The position numbers and the translations under genes were made by a program. The notes beneath the pieces were generated by a model. It had not been told where the DNA came from. It worked only from the letters and a program-made list of their open reading frames with translations, and ran no database searches. Shown piece after piece: positions 7,985-16,584 of a stretch of 46,211 bases of DNA. Each line of letters begins with the position of its first letter. Position 1 is the first letter of the stretch. This DNA is from Cacconaster sp964598495 (lineage in GTDB: Bacteria; Bacteroidota; Bacteroidia; Bacteroidales; UBA932): contig CAZRBY010000016.1 in NCBI GenBank assembly GCA_964598495.1, forward strand, positions 1 to 46,211, in the 5' to 3' direction.

Positions 7985-8872
7985 ATGAAAAGAATTATCT
8001 ACCTCGTCATAATAATACTTAACGTATCATCGTGTGGCAATAATGCAGAATTTGATGCCCAAGGCACTTTCGAGGCTACCGAAGTAGTTGTCTCATCAGA
8101 AGCCACGGGGCGTATTTTGAGTTTTGAAGTTGAGGAAGGAATGACCGTCAAGGCCGGTGTAAAGTTAGGTGCAATTGACAGTCTGCAACTTCACCTTCAG
8201 CAGAAACAGTTGTCGGCACAACTTTCAGCTCTATTGGATAGCCGTCCGGACACAAAGGCACAAGTTGCGGCTCTACGTGAAGAGATAGAAAAACAGAAAA
8301 GTGAACTTGGCCGTGTGGCAAATATGCTCAAGGATGGTGCTGCCACGCAAAAGCAATATGACGACATTGAAGCACAAATACGCGTTCTTAAAAGTCAACT
8401 TTCCGCTACACTTTCGACTCTAAACAAAAACACTGCTACCATCAATAATAATGCTGAGGCCCTTGAAGCGCAAATTGAATCTTTGTCCGACCTCATTGCA
8501 AAATGTCGCATTGTATCGCCAATTGATGGTATGGTATTGGTAAAGTACGCCCAAGCCGGCGAATTGGCGACAATGGGCAGACCCTTGATGAAAATTGCCG
8601 ATCTTGATAATATTTTTCTCCGTGCCTATTTTACATCCAATCAACTTGCCAAGTTGAAACTTGGTGACGAGGTTACCGTTATAGCTGATTTTGGCGGCAG
8701 CGAATTATATGATTATAGCGGCATAATTACTTGGATTGCCTCCGAAAGTGAATTTACCCCCAAAACCATACAGACGAATGATTCACGAGCAAATCTGGTC
8801 TATGCAGTAAAAATTGCCGTAAAGAATGACGGTCGCCTTAAAATAGGATTGTCAGGCAATGTAAAATTGTAA
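7985..8872 (+). CDS. HlyD/YbhG-like periplasmic adaptor lipoprotein
   Basis: A membrane-fusion protein of 295 residues that bridges the inner membrane ABC exporter and the TolC channel. A short signal sequence ends in the lipobox VSSC (Cys17), so it is lipid-anchored. The order is typical: a first biotinyl-lipoyl half (ATEVVVSSEATGRI), a coiled-coil hairpin (about 65-165, rich in Q, E and K), the second lipoyl half (CRIVSPIDGMVLVKYAQAGE) and a beta-barrel segment. It sits between the tolC-like gene and the ATPases, with a 1-bp gap to the following gene. Confidence 0.9.
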   Translation: MKRIIYLVIIILNVSSCGNNAEFDAQGTFEATEVVVSSEATGRILSFEVEEGMTVKAGVKLGAIDSLQLHLQQKQLSAQLSALLDSRPDTKAQVAALREEIEKQKSELGRVANMLKDGAATQKQYDDIEAQIRVLKSQLSATLSTLNKNTATINNNAEALEAQIESLSDLIAKCRIVSPIDGMVLVKYAQAGELATMGRPLMKIADLDNIFLRAYFTSNQLAKLKLGDEVTVIADFGGSELYDYSGIITWIASESEFTPKTIQTNDSRANLVYAVKIAVKNDGRLKIGLSGNVKL

Positions 8873-8873
8873 C

Positions 8874-9773
8874 ATGAATGCCATAGATGTAAATAATCTT
8901 TCAAAGAGTTTCGGAAACGTAAAGGCCCTTGAATCAATCTCCTTTTCGGTTAAGCGAGGAGAACTATTCGGTCTCATAGGTCCTGACGGTGCAGGAAAAA
9001 CGACTCTTTTTCGCTTACTTACCACATTGCTAAATCCCAATAAAGGCAGTGCTACGATAGATGGTCTGGACATTGTAAAAGACTATCTTAAAATACGAAA
9101 TATAATGGGGTACATGCCGGGTAGATTTTCACTTTACCCGGATTTGACGGTAGAGGAAAACCTTAGTTTTTTTGCCTCAATCTTCGGTGTCAATTTTGAA
9201 GACTCATACGACCTTGTTGCTCCAATCTACAAACAAATTGAACCTTTTCGTAGGCGTCAGGCAAGAAAATTATCAGGCGGCATGAAACAAAAGCTTGCTC
9301 TCTCGTGTGCATTGATTCACCATCCGAGCGTTCTCCTTCTCGATGAACCGACAACGGGTATTGATGCCGTATCGCGCAGTGAACTCTGGGATATGTTGCG
9401 AACGCTCAAAGAGAAAGGAATTACCATTTTGGTATCTACTCCTTATATGGATGAGGCTTCGCTTTGTGACCGCATTGCACTATGTAATGAAGGGCGCATT
9501 TTGGAAATAGACACCCCACAAGGAATCGTTGAAAAATTTAATTCGAGGCTATATGCCGTTAGTGCCGACAATATGTTTACTCTACTCGAGGCAGCACGAC
9601 AAATCGAGGGGGTTGTAGATTGCTATCCATTTGGCCAGGCGCATCACCTGATTGCGGCTGAGATATTTGACACTTACCACTTTACAGAGCAGCTTGGCGG
9701 TTTGAGGAATCTCACCATTAACCCCACGAAACCAACTATTGAAGATGTGTTTATAAGTCTGATGAAACAATGA
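8874..9773 (+). CDS. ABC transporter ATPase subunit 1 (YbhF N-half-like)
   Basis: A nucleotide-binding protein of 299 residues. Walker A is GPDGAGKTT (36-44), the signature is LSGGMKQ (133-139), and Walker B is LLLDEPTTG (about 154-162), followed by a D-loop and a VSTPYMDEA switch region in which the usual switch His is replaced (TPYMDEA). The 80-residue C-terminal extension resembles that of drug and lipid exporters. In E. coli YbhF two such domains are fused; here they are separate genes overlapping by 4 bp (ATGA). With the permeases this ATPase powers export of an unknown substrate. Confidence 0.92.
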   Translation: MNAIDVNNLSKSFGNVKALESISFSVKRGELFGLIGPDGAGKTTLFRLLTTLLNPNKGSATIDGLDIVKDYLKIRNIMGYMPGRFSLYPDLTVEENLSFFASIFGVNFEDSYDLVAPIYKQIEPFRRRQARKLSGGMKQKLALSCALIHHPSVLLLDEPTTGIDAVSRSELWDMLRTLKEKGITILVSTPYMDEASLCDRIALCNEGRILEIDTPQGIVEKFNSRLYAVSADNMFTLLEAARQIEGVVDCYPFGQAHHLIAAEIFDTYHFTEQLGGLRNLTINPTKPTIEDVFISLMKQ

Positions 9774-10510
9774 GCGAAATAGTTATTTCAGTACGCAACC
9801 TTACTAAAAGATTCGGCAATTTCATTGCTGTAAACGATGTCTCTTTTGATGTTTATAGAGGCGAAATTTTTGGTTTTCTCGGCGCCAACGGTGCGGGGAA
9901 AACGACAGCAATGCGCATGCTTTGCGGTCTGAGCTATCCATCTTCCGGAACCGGCACTGTTGCAGGTTTCGACATTTCACGCGAAGGAGAGACGATTAAA
10001 CGACATATCGGCTATATGAGTCAACGGTTTTCCCTTTATAACACCCTTACGGTCAGTGAGAACATAAACCTTTTTGCGGGTATTTACGGTCTTTCGAAAA
10101 AAGATACCGCAAAGCGCAGAGAGGAGTTGCTCGCCAGACTCAATTTCTCGTCGGAAAGCGATACGCTTGTAGGTGCTTTGCCATTGGGATGGAAGCAGAA
10201 ACTGGCATTTGCCATTGCAGCGATCCATCATCCCGAAGTGGTTTTCTTAGATGAACCTACTGGTGGTGTCGATCCGGTTACTCGTCGCCAATTTTGGGAA
10301 ATGATTTATGAAGCGTCAGAGGGAGGAACAACGATATTTGTTACCACACACTATATGGACGAGGCCGAGTATTGCTCCCGCGTATCGATTATGGTTGATG
10401 GCGAGTTGCGAGCCCTTGACACACCTACTCGCTTGAAACAACAATTTAATGCCGAGTCAATGAATGAAGTCTTTCGTACGCTGGCTCGAGATGCGGTAAG
10501 AGAAGAGTAA
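9770..10510 (+). CDS. ABC transporter ATPase subunit 2 (YbhF C-half-like)
   Basis: A nucleotide-binding protein of 246 residues. Walker A is GANGAGKTT (38-46), Walker B is VVFLDEPTGGVD, and the switch region is TTHYMDEAEYC with the usual His. The ABC signature is degenerate: LPLGWKQ (about 136-142) replaces LSGGxxQ. The same LPLGxKQ form is known from the second half of E. coli YbhF, which supports a heterodimer of the two ATPases with one non-canonical site. The start overlaps the previous stop by 4 bp, pointing to translational coupling. Confidence 0.92.
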   Translation: MSEIVISVRNLTKRFGNFIAVNDVSFDVYRGEIFGFLGANGAGKTTAMRMLCGLSYPSSGTGTVAGFDISREGETIKRHIGYMSQRFSLYNTLTVSENINLFAGIYGLSKKDTAKRREELLARLNFSSESDTLVGALPLGWKQKLAFAIAAIHHPEVVFLDEPTGGVDPVTRRQFWEMIYEASEGGTTIFVTTHYMDEAEYCSRVSIMVDGELRALDTPTRLKQQFNAESMNEVFRTLARDAVREE

Positions 10511-10514
10511 AGTC

Positions 10515-11609
10515 ATGAGAAATGCCTTCCTATCATTCGTAAAAAAAGAATCACTGCATATTTTGCGGGATAGGCGTACAATGCTTGTTGTGATGCTGAT
10601 CCCCGTAGTGCTGATAGTGTTGTTTGGGTTTGCCATATCTACCGAGGTAAACAATGTAAATGTAGCAGTGGTTGCCACTGAGCGCACCGACTGCGTGAAT
10701 GATGCTGTAAATCGCATCGCGCATAATAATTACTTTAACTTCTGCGGTTTTATTGACCAAGATCAGATAGATCAGGAATTGCGTTCGGGCAAAGTGAGTG
10801 CCGTCATAGTTTTTGCTTCAGATTTTGACCGTCGTATGGCGCAGATTTCCGATGGATTGCCTTCCACGCCAATCATACAGTTAATAGTTGATGCAGCCGA
10901 TGTCAATACGGCAGGAGCGTCAACTGCTTATCTGCAAGAGATCCTGCTTGGCTCCGAATCGAAACAAGCGATGTTTGAGACAAGGATGCTTTTCAACCCG
11001 CAAATGAAAAGTGCCTACAACTTCGTTCCCGGCATTATGGGCTTGATTTTTATCCTTGTTTGTGCAATGATGACTTCGGTATCGATTGTGCGTGAAAAAG
11101 AAGTTGGGACAATGGAGGTGCTTTTAGTTTCACCAATGCGTCCGGTAAAGATTGTCTTTGCAAAGATGATCCCTTACTTCGTTATATCTTGTGCGGTATT
11201 GGTTATAATACTACTTCTTTCTTATTACCTGCTTGGTGTGCCAATGTCAGGTGGCGTTTGGGGCATCTTCTCGTTATCACTTCTCTATGTGGTGTTGTCG
11301 CTCTCTTTGGGACTTCTTGTTTCGATCATCGCCAAAACTCAGGTAGCTGCACTTCTTATCTCTGCAATGGTAATGATGATGCCTATGATGTTGCTTTCGG
11401 GCATGCTGTTCCCTATTGAAAATTTTCCGAAAATTTTTGAAGTGATATCTACTGTGGTTCCTGCCCGTTGGTATATAGATGCCATACGCAAAATGATGAT
11501 TCAGGGCTCGCCGTTTATTGCCGTATGGAAAGAATTTGCAATCTTGCTCGGTATGAGCGTAATCTTCCTAAGCGTATCGCTCGTAAGGTTTAACGATAAA
11601 TTAGAGTAG
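10515..11609 (+). CDS. ABC-2 type permease 1 (YbhS/YbhR-like)
   Basis: A membrane subunit of 364 residues with one N-terminal membrane helix (about 22-42), a large periplasmic domain (about 45-175) and five to six C-terminal helices. The conserved cytoplasmic VREKEVGTMEVLLVSPM segment (about 193-209) is the ABC-2 coupling motif. It lies 4 bp after the second ATPase and 4 bp before the second permease. The two permeases probably form a heterodimer for export of drugs or lipophilic compounds; the substrate is not predictable. Confidence 0.9.
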   Translation: MRNAFLSFVKKESLHILRDRRTMLVVMLIPVVLIVLFGFAISTEVNNVNVAVVATERTDCVNDAVNRIAHNNYFNFCGFIDQDQIDQELRSGKVSAVIVFASDFDRRMAQISDGLPSTPIIQLIVDAADVNTAGASTAYLQEILLGSESKQAMFETRMLFNPQMKSAYNFVPGIMGLIFILVCAMMTSVSIVREKEVGTMEVLLVSPMRPVKIVFAKMIPYFVISCAVLVIILLLSYYLLGVPMSGGVWGIFSLSLLYVVLSLSLGLLVSIIAKTQVAALLISAMVMMMPMMLLSGMLFPIENFPKIFEVISTVVPARWYIDAIRKMMIQGSPFIAVWKEFAILLGMSVIFLSVSLVRFNDKLE

Positions 11610-11613
11610 TACC

Positions 11614-12717
11614 ATGAGACCGTTTATCGTATTATTACAGAAAGAGTTTACGAAGCTTCGTCGCGATTCTTTTCTACCCAAACTTATAATAGCATTCCCT
11701 GTAATAATAATGCTCATTGCTCCATTTCTTGCTACAATGGATGTGCGTGATGTTAAGGTGGCGGTTGTTGACCTTGACCGCTCGACTACTTCTCACCGCA
11801 TTATATCCCATATCAAGGCTTCAAAAGATCTAATATTGGTTGGGACAACTGCCGAATTTGACCTTGCCATGCAAGAATTGGAGAACGGCACGGTTGATAT
11901 TATTGTGCAGATTCCCGACCATTTTGAGCGTGATATGGCGATTTCCACACCGGAAAAAATAAGCATAACGGCAAATGCCGTGAATGCCACTAAAGGTTCA
12001 TTGGGCACGCAATATATTGTGCAAACCATAGCACGTGCACTTACTGAATTTCGAAGCGAGAGGAGTGCGAATCAATTGTCAGAATTGGTGACGGTACAAA
12101 ATCGTTTTAATCCGACACTCAATTATCGCCACTATATGATTCCCGCTCTTATGAACATCATCTTTATCCTCGTGTGCGGCTTTTTGCCTGCATTGAGCAT
12201 AGTGGAAGAGAAGGAAATAGGGACAATTGAGCAGATAAATGTTACACCCGTCAGTCGCTTTACTTTCACCCTGTCAAAACTGATACCCTACTGGGTTATA
12301 GGTATTTTCGTACTCATGGTGGCTATGATTATCGCAAGAATTGTCTTTGGACTGATACCTGCCGGTTCTGTTTGGGTTATCTACTTGGGTACGGCATTAT
12401 TTATTCTTACTATTTCCGGATTTAGTCTGACAATTGCAAACTTCTCAAACACAATGCAACAAATCATGTTTGAAATGTTCTTCTTCATCATGATTTTTAT
12501 ACTGATGAGCGGACTGCTTACGCCTATCGACTCAATGCCAGATTGGGCACAGAAGTTTACACTTATTTTACCGCCTCGTTATTTTGTTGAAATTCTGCGT
12601 TCAGTATATTTAAAGGGAACAACTCTTGCCGAACTATGGAAAAACTTCGTTGCCCTCGGAGCTTTTGCAATCATCTTCAATATTCTTGCCGCCGTCACAT
12701 ATAAGAAGCAAGCTTAA
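11614..12717 (+). CDS. ABC-2 type permease 2 (YbhR-like)
   Basis: A membrane subunit of 367 residues, paralogous to the preceding permease, with the same plan: an N-terminal helix (about 24-43), a periplasmic domain, and C-terminal helices from about 175. The coupling segment is EEKEIGTIEQINVTPV. It is the last gene of the efflux operon. The gene for ResB begins 16 bp later on the same strand, so readthrough into the cytochrome c genes is possible. Confidence 0.9.
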   Translation: MRPFIVLLQKEFTKLRRDSFLPKLIIAFPVIIMLIAPFLATMDVRDVKVAVVDLDRSTTSHRIISHIKASKDLILVGTTAEFDLAMQELENGTVDIIVQIPDHFERDMAISTPEKISITANAVNATKGSLGTQYIVQTIARALTEFRSERSANQLSELVTVQNRFNPTLNYRHYMIPALMNIIFILVCGFLPALSIVEEKEIGTIEQINVTPVSRFTFTLSKLIPYWVIGIFVLMVAMIIARIVFGLIPAGSVWVIYLGTALFILTISGFSLTIANFSNTMQQIMFEMFFFIMIFILMSGLLTPIDSMPDWAQKFTLILPPRYFVEILRSVYLKGTTLAELWKNFVALGAFAIIFNILAAVTYKKQA

Positions 12718-12733
12718 CTTATTTATAAAAATT

Positions 12734-14011
12734 ATGCAGCAAGAGAATAAGCGTAAGTTTTGGCAAATGCCATGGGGATATCCTAAAAGCATCACTATAA
12801 CAGCAGGAATTGCTTATGTAGGATTTGTGCTACAAATGGCTATAAGCGACTTTAACTTTTATCTACTTACTTCACCGGTTAATCTGATTGTAGGAGCTTT
12901 GATTGTAAGCTTATGTCTATTGACCCTTACCATCAGAAAAGCAAAATTCCTGAAGTGGTTTACAAGCATACCTTTCTCGGTCTGCCTCATAATGGCATTA
13001 CTTATCCTGACACTCATAATGGGGCTTACACCTCAAACCGGCACAATACCGGCCGACAGGAACTTCTTTACCATGCTGGGATTCCACAATATGACCGGCT
13101 CCTGGCCATTTATTCTTATCTATTTTACAACACTTCTGTCGCTTGGCTCATTAATAATTCGCCGACTGGCCAAATTTAACATCAGGGATTATGGCTTTTA
13201 TCTCAACCATCTTGGATTGTGGTTAGTCTTATTTGCAGGTGGTCTGGGTCATGCAGATATGGAGCGATATATTATGCATGTCAGAGAAGGTGAAGTGGAA
13301 TGGCGGGTTTATGACGGTGAGGGAAATGTAAAAGAGCTGCCAATAGCTATCCAGCTCAATGACTTTGACATGGAGGTCTATCCGCCAAAGTTGACCATTA
13401 TTGATAGAACATCCGGAGAACCTCAACCACAATCAGCACCTGACTACTATCAAATCGACACAAAAGCCCCTACAGGGAAACTTAACGGATGGGTGCTGGA
13501 AATGAATGAATATATCCATCAGGCAGTGCGCAACAGCGACAGTACCTACCTCGAAGCTCCTATCCCGGAGACCACACCTACCGCATACATTACGATGACC
13601 AATCCCTCAACGGGTGAGGTATTAAAAGGTTGGGTCGGCGGAGGCAATCGGGCACAGCTATACAAGAGTTTGGAACTTAGCAAACAATATGCTGTTGTAA
13701 TGACAGTTACCGAGGCTAAGCGCTTTATGTCAGACGTGGAAGTTTCTACTCCTGACGGAACGACCAAGAGTGCCATATTGGAGGTAAATCACCCTTTACG
13801 TATTGGTAGTTGGACTATATATCAACATGGATACGATAATGCAGCAGGCAGACTCTCTTCCTACAGCAGCATGGAATTGGTCTACGATCCCTGGATAGTA
13901 CCGGTATATATCGGATTAATCATGATTGCAATTGGTGCGGTCGCAATGATAGTGAGAGGGCACTCGTTAAGTCGTAAATCTTTGTTAATCGATAATCAGG
14001 AGGAGGAGTAA
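12734..14011 (+). CDS. resB: ResB-like cytochrome c biogenesis protein
   Basis: A membrane protein of about 425 residues that pairs with CcsA in system II cytochrome c maturation, which delivers haem across the membrane and attaches it to CXXCH motifs of apocytochromes. ATG 12734 was chosen because an upstream in-frame extension lies wholly inside the permease gene. Four hydrophobic segments are visible (about 18-38, 43-62, 75-95 and 112-135, with a further helix near 160-180), then a large periplasmic region and a C-terminal helix (about 390-415). The ResB-type region NHPLRIGSWTIYQHGYD occurs near residue 355. It is followed after 5 bp by ccsA. No c-type cytochrome gene such as nrfHA is adjacent. 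Confidence 0.85.
   Translation: MQQENKRKFWQMPWGYPKSITITAGIAYVGFVLQMAISDFNFYLLTSPVNLIVGALIVSLCLLTLTIRKAKFLKWFTSIPFSVCLIMALLILTLIMGLTPQTGTIPADRNFFTMLGFHNMTGSWPFILIYFTTLLSLGSLIIRRLAKFNIRDYGFYLNHLGLWLVLFAGGLGHADMERYIMHVREGEVEWRVYDGEGNVKELPIAIQLNDFDMEVYPPKLTIIDRTSGEPQPQSAPDYYQIDTKAPTGKLNGWVLEMNEYIHQAVRNSDSTYLEAPIPETTPTAYITMTNPSTGEVLKGWVGGGNRAQLYKSLELSKQYAVVMTVTEAKRFMSDVEVSTPDGTTKSAILEVNHPLRIGSWTIYQHGYDNAAGRLSSYSSMELVYDPWIVPVYIGLIMIAIGAVAMIVRGHSLSRKSLLIDNQEEE
13998..14009 (+). promoter_or_regulatory. Purine-rich Shine-Dalgarno-like tract before ccsA
   Basis: AGGAGGAGGAG ends about 7 bp before the ccsA ATG and overlaps the last codons of resB. Strong Shine-Dalgarno sequences are rare in Bacteroidota and in the rest of this window, so its effect on initiation is uncertain. 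Confidence 0.4.
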
Positions 14012-14016
14012 GAAGA

Positions 14017-14802
14017 ATGAATTGGGATACCTTCATATGGTTTGCGCTACCCGCCATGATATTGTGGGCGTGCGCCGGAATTGTGGTTTATCGCAAAAAA
14101 AGCAGAGTATTGGCCGATATTTTGATGGTCTCAGGAATATCTGTTTACACTCTCTTTATAGTAGGCTTTTGGATAAATATTGAACGACCTCCTATGCAAA
14201 CAATGGGTGAAACACGCCTTTGGTACTCCTTTTTCCTGTCGGCAATAGGTTATATTACATATCGCAGATGGAAATATCCATGGCTGTTATCCTTTTCTGC
14301 ATTGGTGGCCTCCGTATTTATCTGCATCAACCTATTCAAACCGGAGATTCACTCCAAAAACCTTATGCCAGCTTTGCAAAGCGTATGGTTTATACCTCAC
14401 GTTACCTCCTATATCCTTTCCTACGCCATGTTTGGAGCCGCAACAGTGGGAGCATTCGTTCAAATGAATAAGATTCACCGCAATGGGATTTCCGATAAAA
14501 AGATATTCGACCTTCTTGACAATTTAGTTTATGTGGGATTTGGATTTCTTGTGCTGGGAATGCTGATGGGATGCGTATGGGCAAAAGAGGCCTGGGGACA
14601 CTATTGGACCTGGGATCCAAAAGAGACATGGGCATTTGTAACCTCTATGGCATATCTTGCCTATATTCACCTCAGGCTGCAAGGAGACAAAAAAGAGAAA
14701 GTTGCATTGTGGCTTATACCTGTTGCCTTCGTCCTCCTAATGATTACATGGATTGGCGTAAACTACCTCCCCTCCGCACAAGGGAGTATTCATGTGTATT
14801 GA
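14017..14802 (+). CDS. ccsA: CcsA/ResC-like cytochrome c haem lyase subunit
   Basis: A polytopic membrane protein of 261 residues with the haem-binding WWD-type motif WGHYWTWDPKETW (about 194-206) and several membrane helices around it. Candidate haem-ligand histidines lie near 128 (FIPHVTSYILSYAMFGA) and near the C-terminus (SIHVY). Together with ResB it forms the system II cytochrome c synthase. The gene starts 5 bp after resB. Confidence 0.9.
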   Translation: MNWDTFIWFALPAMILWACAGIVVYRKKSRVLADILMVSGISVYTLFIVGFWINIERPPMQTMGETRLWYSFFLSAIGYITYRRWKYPWLLSFSALVASVFICINLFKPEIHSKNLMPALQSVWFIPHVTSYILSYAMFGAATVGAFVQMNKIHRNGISDKKIFDLLDNLVYVGFGFLVLGMLMGCVWAKEAWGHYWTWDPKETWAFVTSMAYLAYIHLRLQGDKKEKVALWLIPVAFVLLMITWIGVNYLPSAQGSIHVY

Positions 14803-14811
14803 GTTACTGAT

Positions 14812-14903
14812 CACAAAAAACATCGACAAAATACCACAAATAACATCAACGGAATACCACAAAAAACATCAACGGAATACCACAAAAAACATCAACAAAT
14901 GTT
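14812..14903 (+). repeat. 23-bp direct tandem repeat, about 3.7-4 copies, upstream of an ATPase gene
   Basis: Units begin at 14812, 14835, 14858 and 14881. Each starts with CACAAAAAACATC or a one-base variant; units 1-3 are 23 bp long and end in ATAC. The last unit is truncated after ATCAACAA. Copies 2 and 3 differ at one base. The array ends about 20 bp before the promoter of the AAA_14 gene, a place where an activator or repressor could bind. Confidence 0.9.
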
Positions 14904-14923
14904 ATTTATTGAGATATTTTCAA

Positions 14924-14931
14924 TATATTTG
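14924..14931 (+). promoter_or_regulatory. -7 box of the AAA_14 ATPase gene
   Basis: TATATTTG matches TAnnTTTG and lies 24 bp before the ATG at 14956. The -33 region (about 14899-14903, ATGTT) is a poor match, and the 23-bp repeats abut it directly, which fits a promoter that depends on an activator. Confidence 0.5.
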
Positions 14932-14955
14932 CAATAAATAACATATCCAATCCAA

Positions 14956-16242
14956 ATGAAATATTTAAAGAGAATGGCGGATGTGGTGCTTGAAGAGAGG
15001 CTTGAGGCCTTTGGAGCGGTATTGATAGAAGGCCCCAAATGGTGCGGCAAGACCACCACTGCTATGCAAAAAGCTAAAAGCGTTTTGCAGTTGCAAGACC
15101 CAGACACACGGGAAGGGTATTTAGCTACAGCAGCCATACGTCCGTCATTACTTTTGGCCGGTGATACCCCAAGATTAATAGACGAGTGGCAAGTGGCTCC
15201 TGAAATTTGGGACGCCGTAAGAGTTATGGTGGATAGAAGAAATAAACCGGGGCAGTTTATCCTCACAGGCTCTAACACTATCGATGAATCTGTAATTATG
15301 CACTCCGGCATAGGTAGGATTACACGAATGCAAATGTGGCCCATGAGCCTATACGAATCGGGAGAATCAAACGGTACCATCTCACTGTCAGAACTCTTCA
15401 ATAATCCTGATTTAGAAATAGATGGAATTGGCTCAGACATGCGTATTGAAGAGCTGATTTACGCAGCATGTCGCGGCGGATGGCCGGCTTCCTTAAAGCC
15501 GTTCACGGAAAACGCGCGCCTACTGATAGCGAGGGATTATGTTGACAGTGTTTGCAAAATCGAGGTATCTACCATTGACAACATCCAAAGGGATGAAACC
15601 CTAGTGAGACTAATCCTTCGTACCTATGCTCGTAACATATCCACTCTCGCTAAAAAATCGAGCATGATTAAAGATGTAAAATCAAAGATAGAGACATTGG
15701 CGGAAAACACATTCGACAGCTATGTGAAAGCATTAAAAAAACTTTTCATAATACAAGACATTGATGCGTGGAACCCTGCTATACGGTCGGCTACTGCCAT
15801 ACGAAGCAGCCCCAAACGGGGCTTGGTTGACCCATCCGTTGCGGTCGCCGCATTGGGGTTGACACCTGAGCAACTGCAAATGGACCTGAAAACGTTTGGA
15901 TTTATCTTCGAATGCATGGGCATACGTGATCTAAAAGCCTACTCACAAGCCCTTGGAAGCAATATATCTTATTACCACGACCGATATGGCTTAGAAGCCG
16001 ATGCCGTAATGCATCTGCCTGACGGTCGATACGCTTTGATAGAATTTAAGTTGGGCGGCAAAGAGATTGAAGAGGGAGCATCACACCTTTTAGAAATAAA
16101 ACGATTAATCAAAGAAGCCGGCGAATCAGAGAATCATTTTAAATTACGAGAACCTGATCTGTTGATGGTTATCACCGGCGGTCCCATAGCTTACTCACGT
16201 CCCGATGGTGTTAAAGTGATTCCTCTTGCCTGCTTAAGGTAA
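14956..16242 (+). CDS. AAA_14 ATPase with C-terminal DUF4143 domain
   Basis: A protein of 428 residues of a large and poorly understood family common in anaerobes. Walker A is GPKWCGKT (about 26-33), Walker B is LIDEWQ (about 74-79), and a sensor-like LTGSN follows. The C-terminal DUF4143 region contains D..(16-18)..E-x-K (EADAV near 345 and IEFKLG near 362), the pattern of PD-(D/E)XK nuclease-like folds. It is a single gene with tandem repeats upstream and a bidirectional terminator downstream. Such genes are multicopy and variably present in Bacteroidales, suggesting horizontal spread. A defence or toxin-like role has been proposed in general terms, but none can be claimed here. Confidence 0.88.
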   Translation: MKYLKRMADVVLEERLEAFGAVLIEGPKWCGKTTTAMQKAKSVLQLQDPDTREGYLATAAIRPSLLLAGDTPRLIDEWQVAPEIWDAVRVMVDRRNKPGQFILTGSNTIDESVIMHSGIGRITRMQMWPMSLYESGESNGTISLSELFNNPDLEIDGIGSDMRIEELIYAACRGGWPASLKPFTENARLLIARDYVDSVCKIEVSTIDNIQRDETLVRLILRTYARNISTLAKKSSMIKDVKSKIETLAENTFDSYVKALKKLFIIQDIDAWNPAIRSATAIRSSPKRGLVDPSVAVAALGLTPEQLQMDLKTFGFIFECMGIRDLKAYSQALGSNISYYHDRYGLEADAVMHLPDGRYALIEFKLGGKEIEEGASHLLEIKRLIKEAGESENHFKLREPDLLMVITGGPIAYSRPDGVKVIPLACLR

Positions 16243-16277
16243 GTTTTTCGCGCAAATTCTTATCAGTAAGCATAGTC

Positions 16278-16307
16278 ACGCCACCACGCAACTCGAATCT
16301 CGCACCA
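16278..16307 (-). repeat. Copy of a dispersed G/T-rich intergenic repeat
   Basis: On the minus strand this reads GGTGCGAGATTCGAGTTGCG and resembles the G/T-rich tract at 35239-35376 and the short copy at 40789-40806. The similarity is short and degenerate. Confidence 0.4.
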
Positions 16308-16309
16308 TA

Positions 16310-16346
16310 AAAAACAGCCACCGGCTTTTGGCCGATGGCTGTTTTT
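16310..16346. terminator. Bidirectional intrinsic terminator
   Basis: AAAAACAGCCA (16310-16320) pairs with TGGCTGTTTTT (16336-16346), extended by CGGC/GCCG around a TTTTG loop with one mismatch. The stem is flanked by A and T runs, so it can stop both the ATPase transcript (plus) and the rubredoxin transcript (minus). Confidence 0.88.
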
Positions 16347-16362
16347 ATCATTCCACCCTATT

Positions 16363-16524
16363 TTAGTTTACGGGTGAAAAATCTTCTTTACCGGCAAAAC
16401 ATAAAGGACAAACCCACTCATCGGGAAGTTCTTCAAATGATGTTCCGGGATCAATACCGTTATCCGGATCTCCCAACTTGGGATCATAAACATATCCGCA
16501 AAGGTCACATTCGTACTTTTTCAT
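16363..16524 (-). CDS. Rubredoxin
   Basis: A small cytosolic electron carrier of 53 residues with a single Fe(Cys)4 centre. The four ligands are Cys6 and Cys9 (CDLCG) and Cys39 and Cys42 (CPLCF); the aromatic residues Tyr4, Tyr11, Tyr13 and Trp37 and the segment GDPDNGIDPGTSFEELPDEW are typical. ATG 16524 was chosen because it gives the usual family length; an upstream ATG would add a non-conserved extension that overlaps the operator-like palindrome. In anaerobes rubredoxin passes electrons to oxygen- and peroxide-detoxifying enzymes; no partner gene is adjacent. Confidence 0.95.
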   Translation of the reverse strand: MKKYECDLCGYVYDPKLGDPDNGIDPGTSFEELPDEWVCPLCFAGKEDFSPVN

Positions 16525-16560
16525 ACCTATTAAATTTATTGATTTAACCATCTCAACCAT

Positions 16561-16578
16561 ATTCAACCATGGTTGAAT
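16561..16578. promoter_or_regulatory. Perfect 18-bp palindrome in the rubredoxin leader
   Basis: ATTCAACCATGGTTGAAT is its own reverse complement. It sits 37 bp before the rubredoxin ATG and directly after the TAnnTTTG box at 16585-16592, so it would cover the transcription start. Two further AACCAT half-like units follow at 16545-16560. The position fits a repressor operator. Confidence 0.6.
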
Positions 16579-16584
16579 CTTTTA

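Noticed and set aside
14812..14903. CRISPR array
   Set aside because: The repeats are contiguous 23-bp units without spacers, and no cas genes are near.
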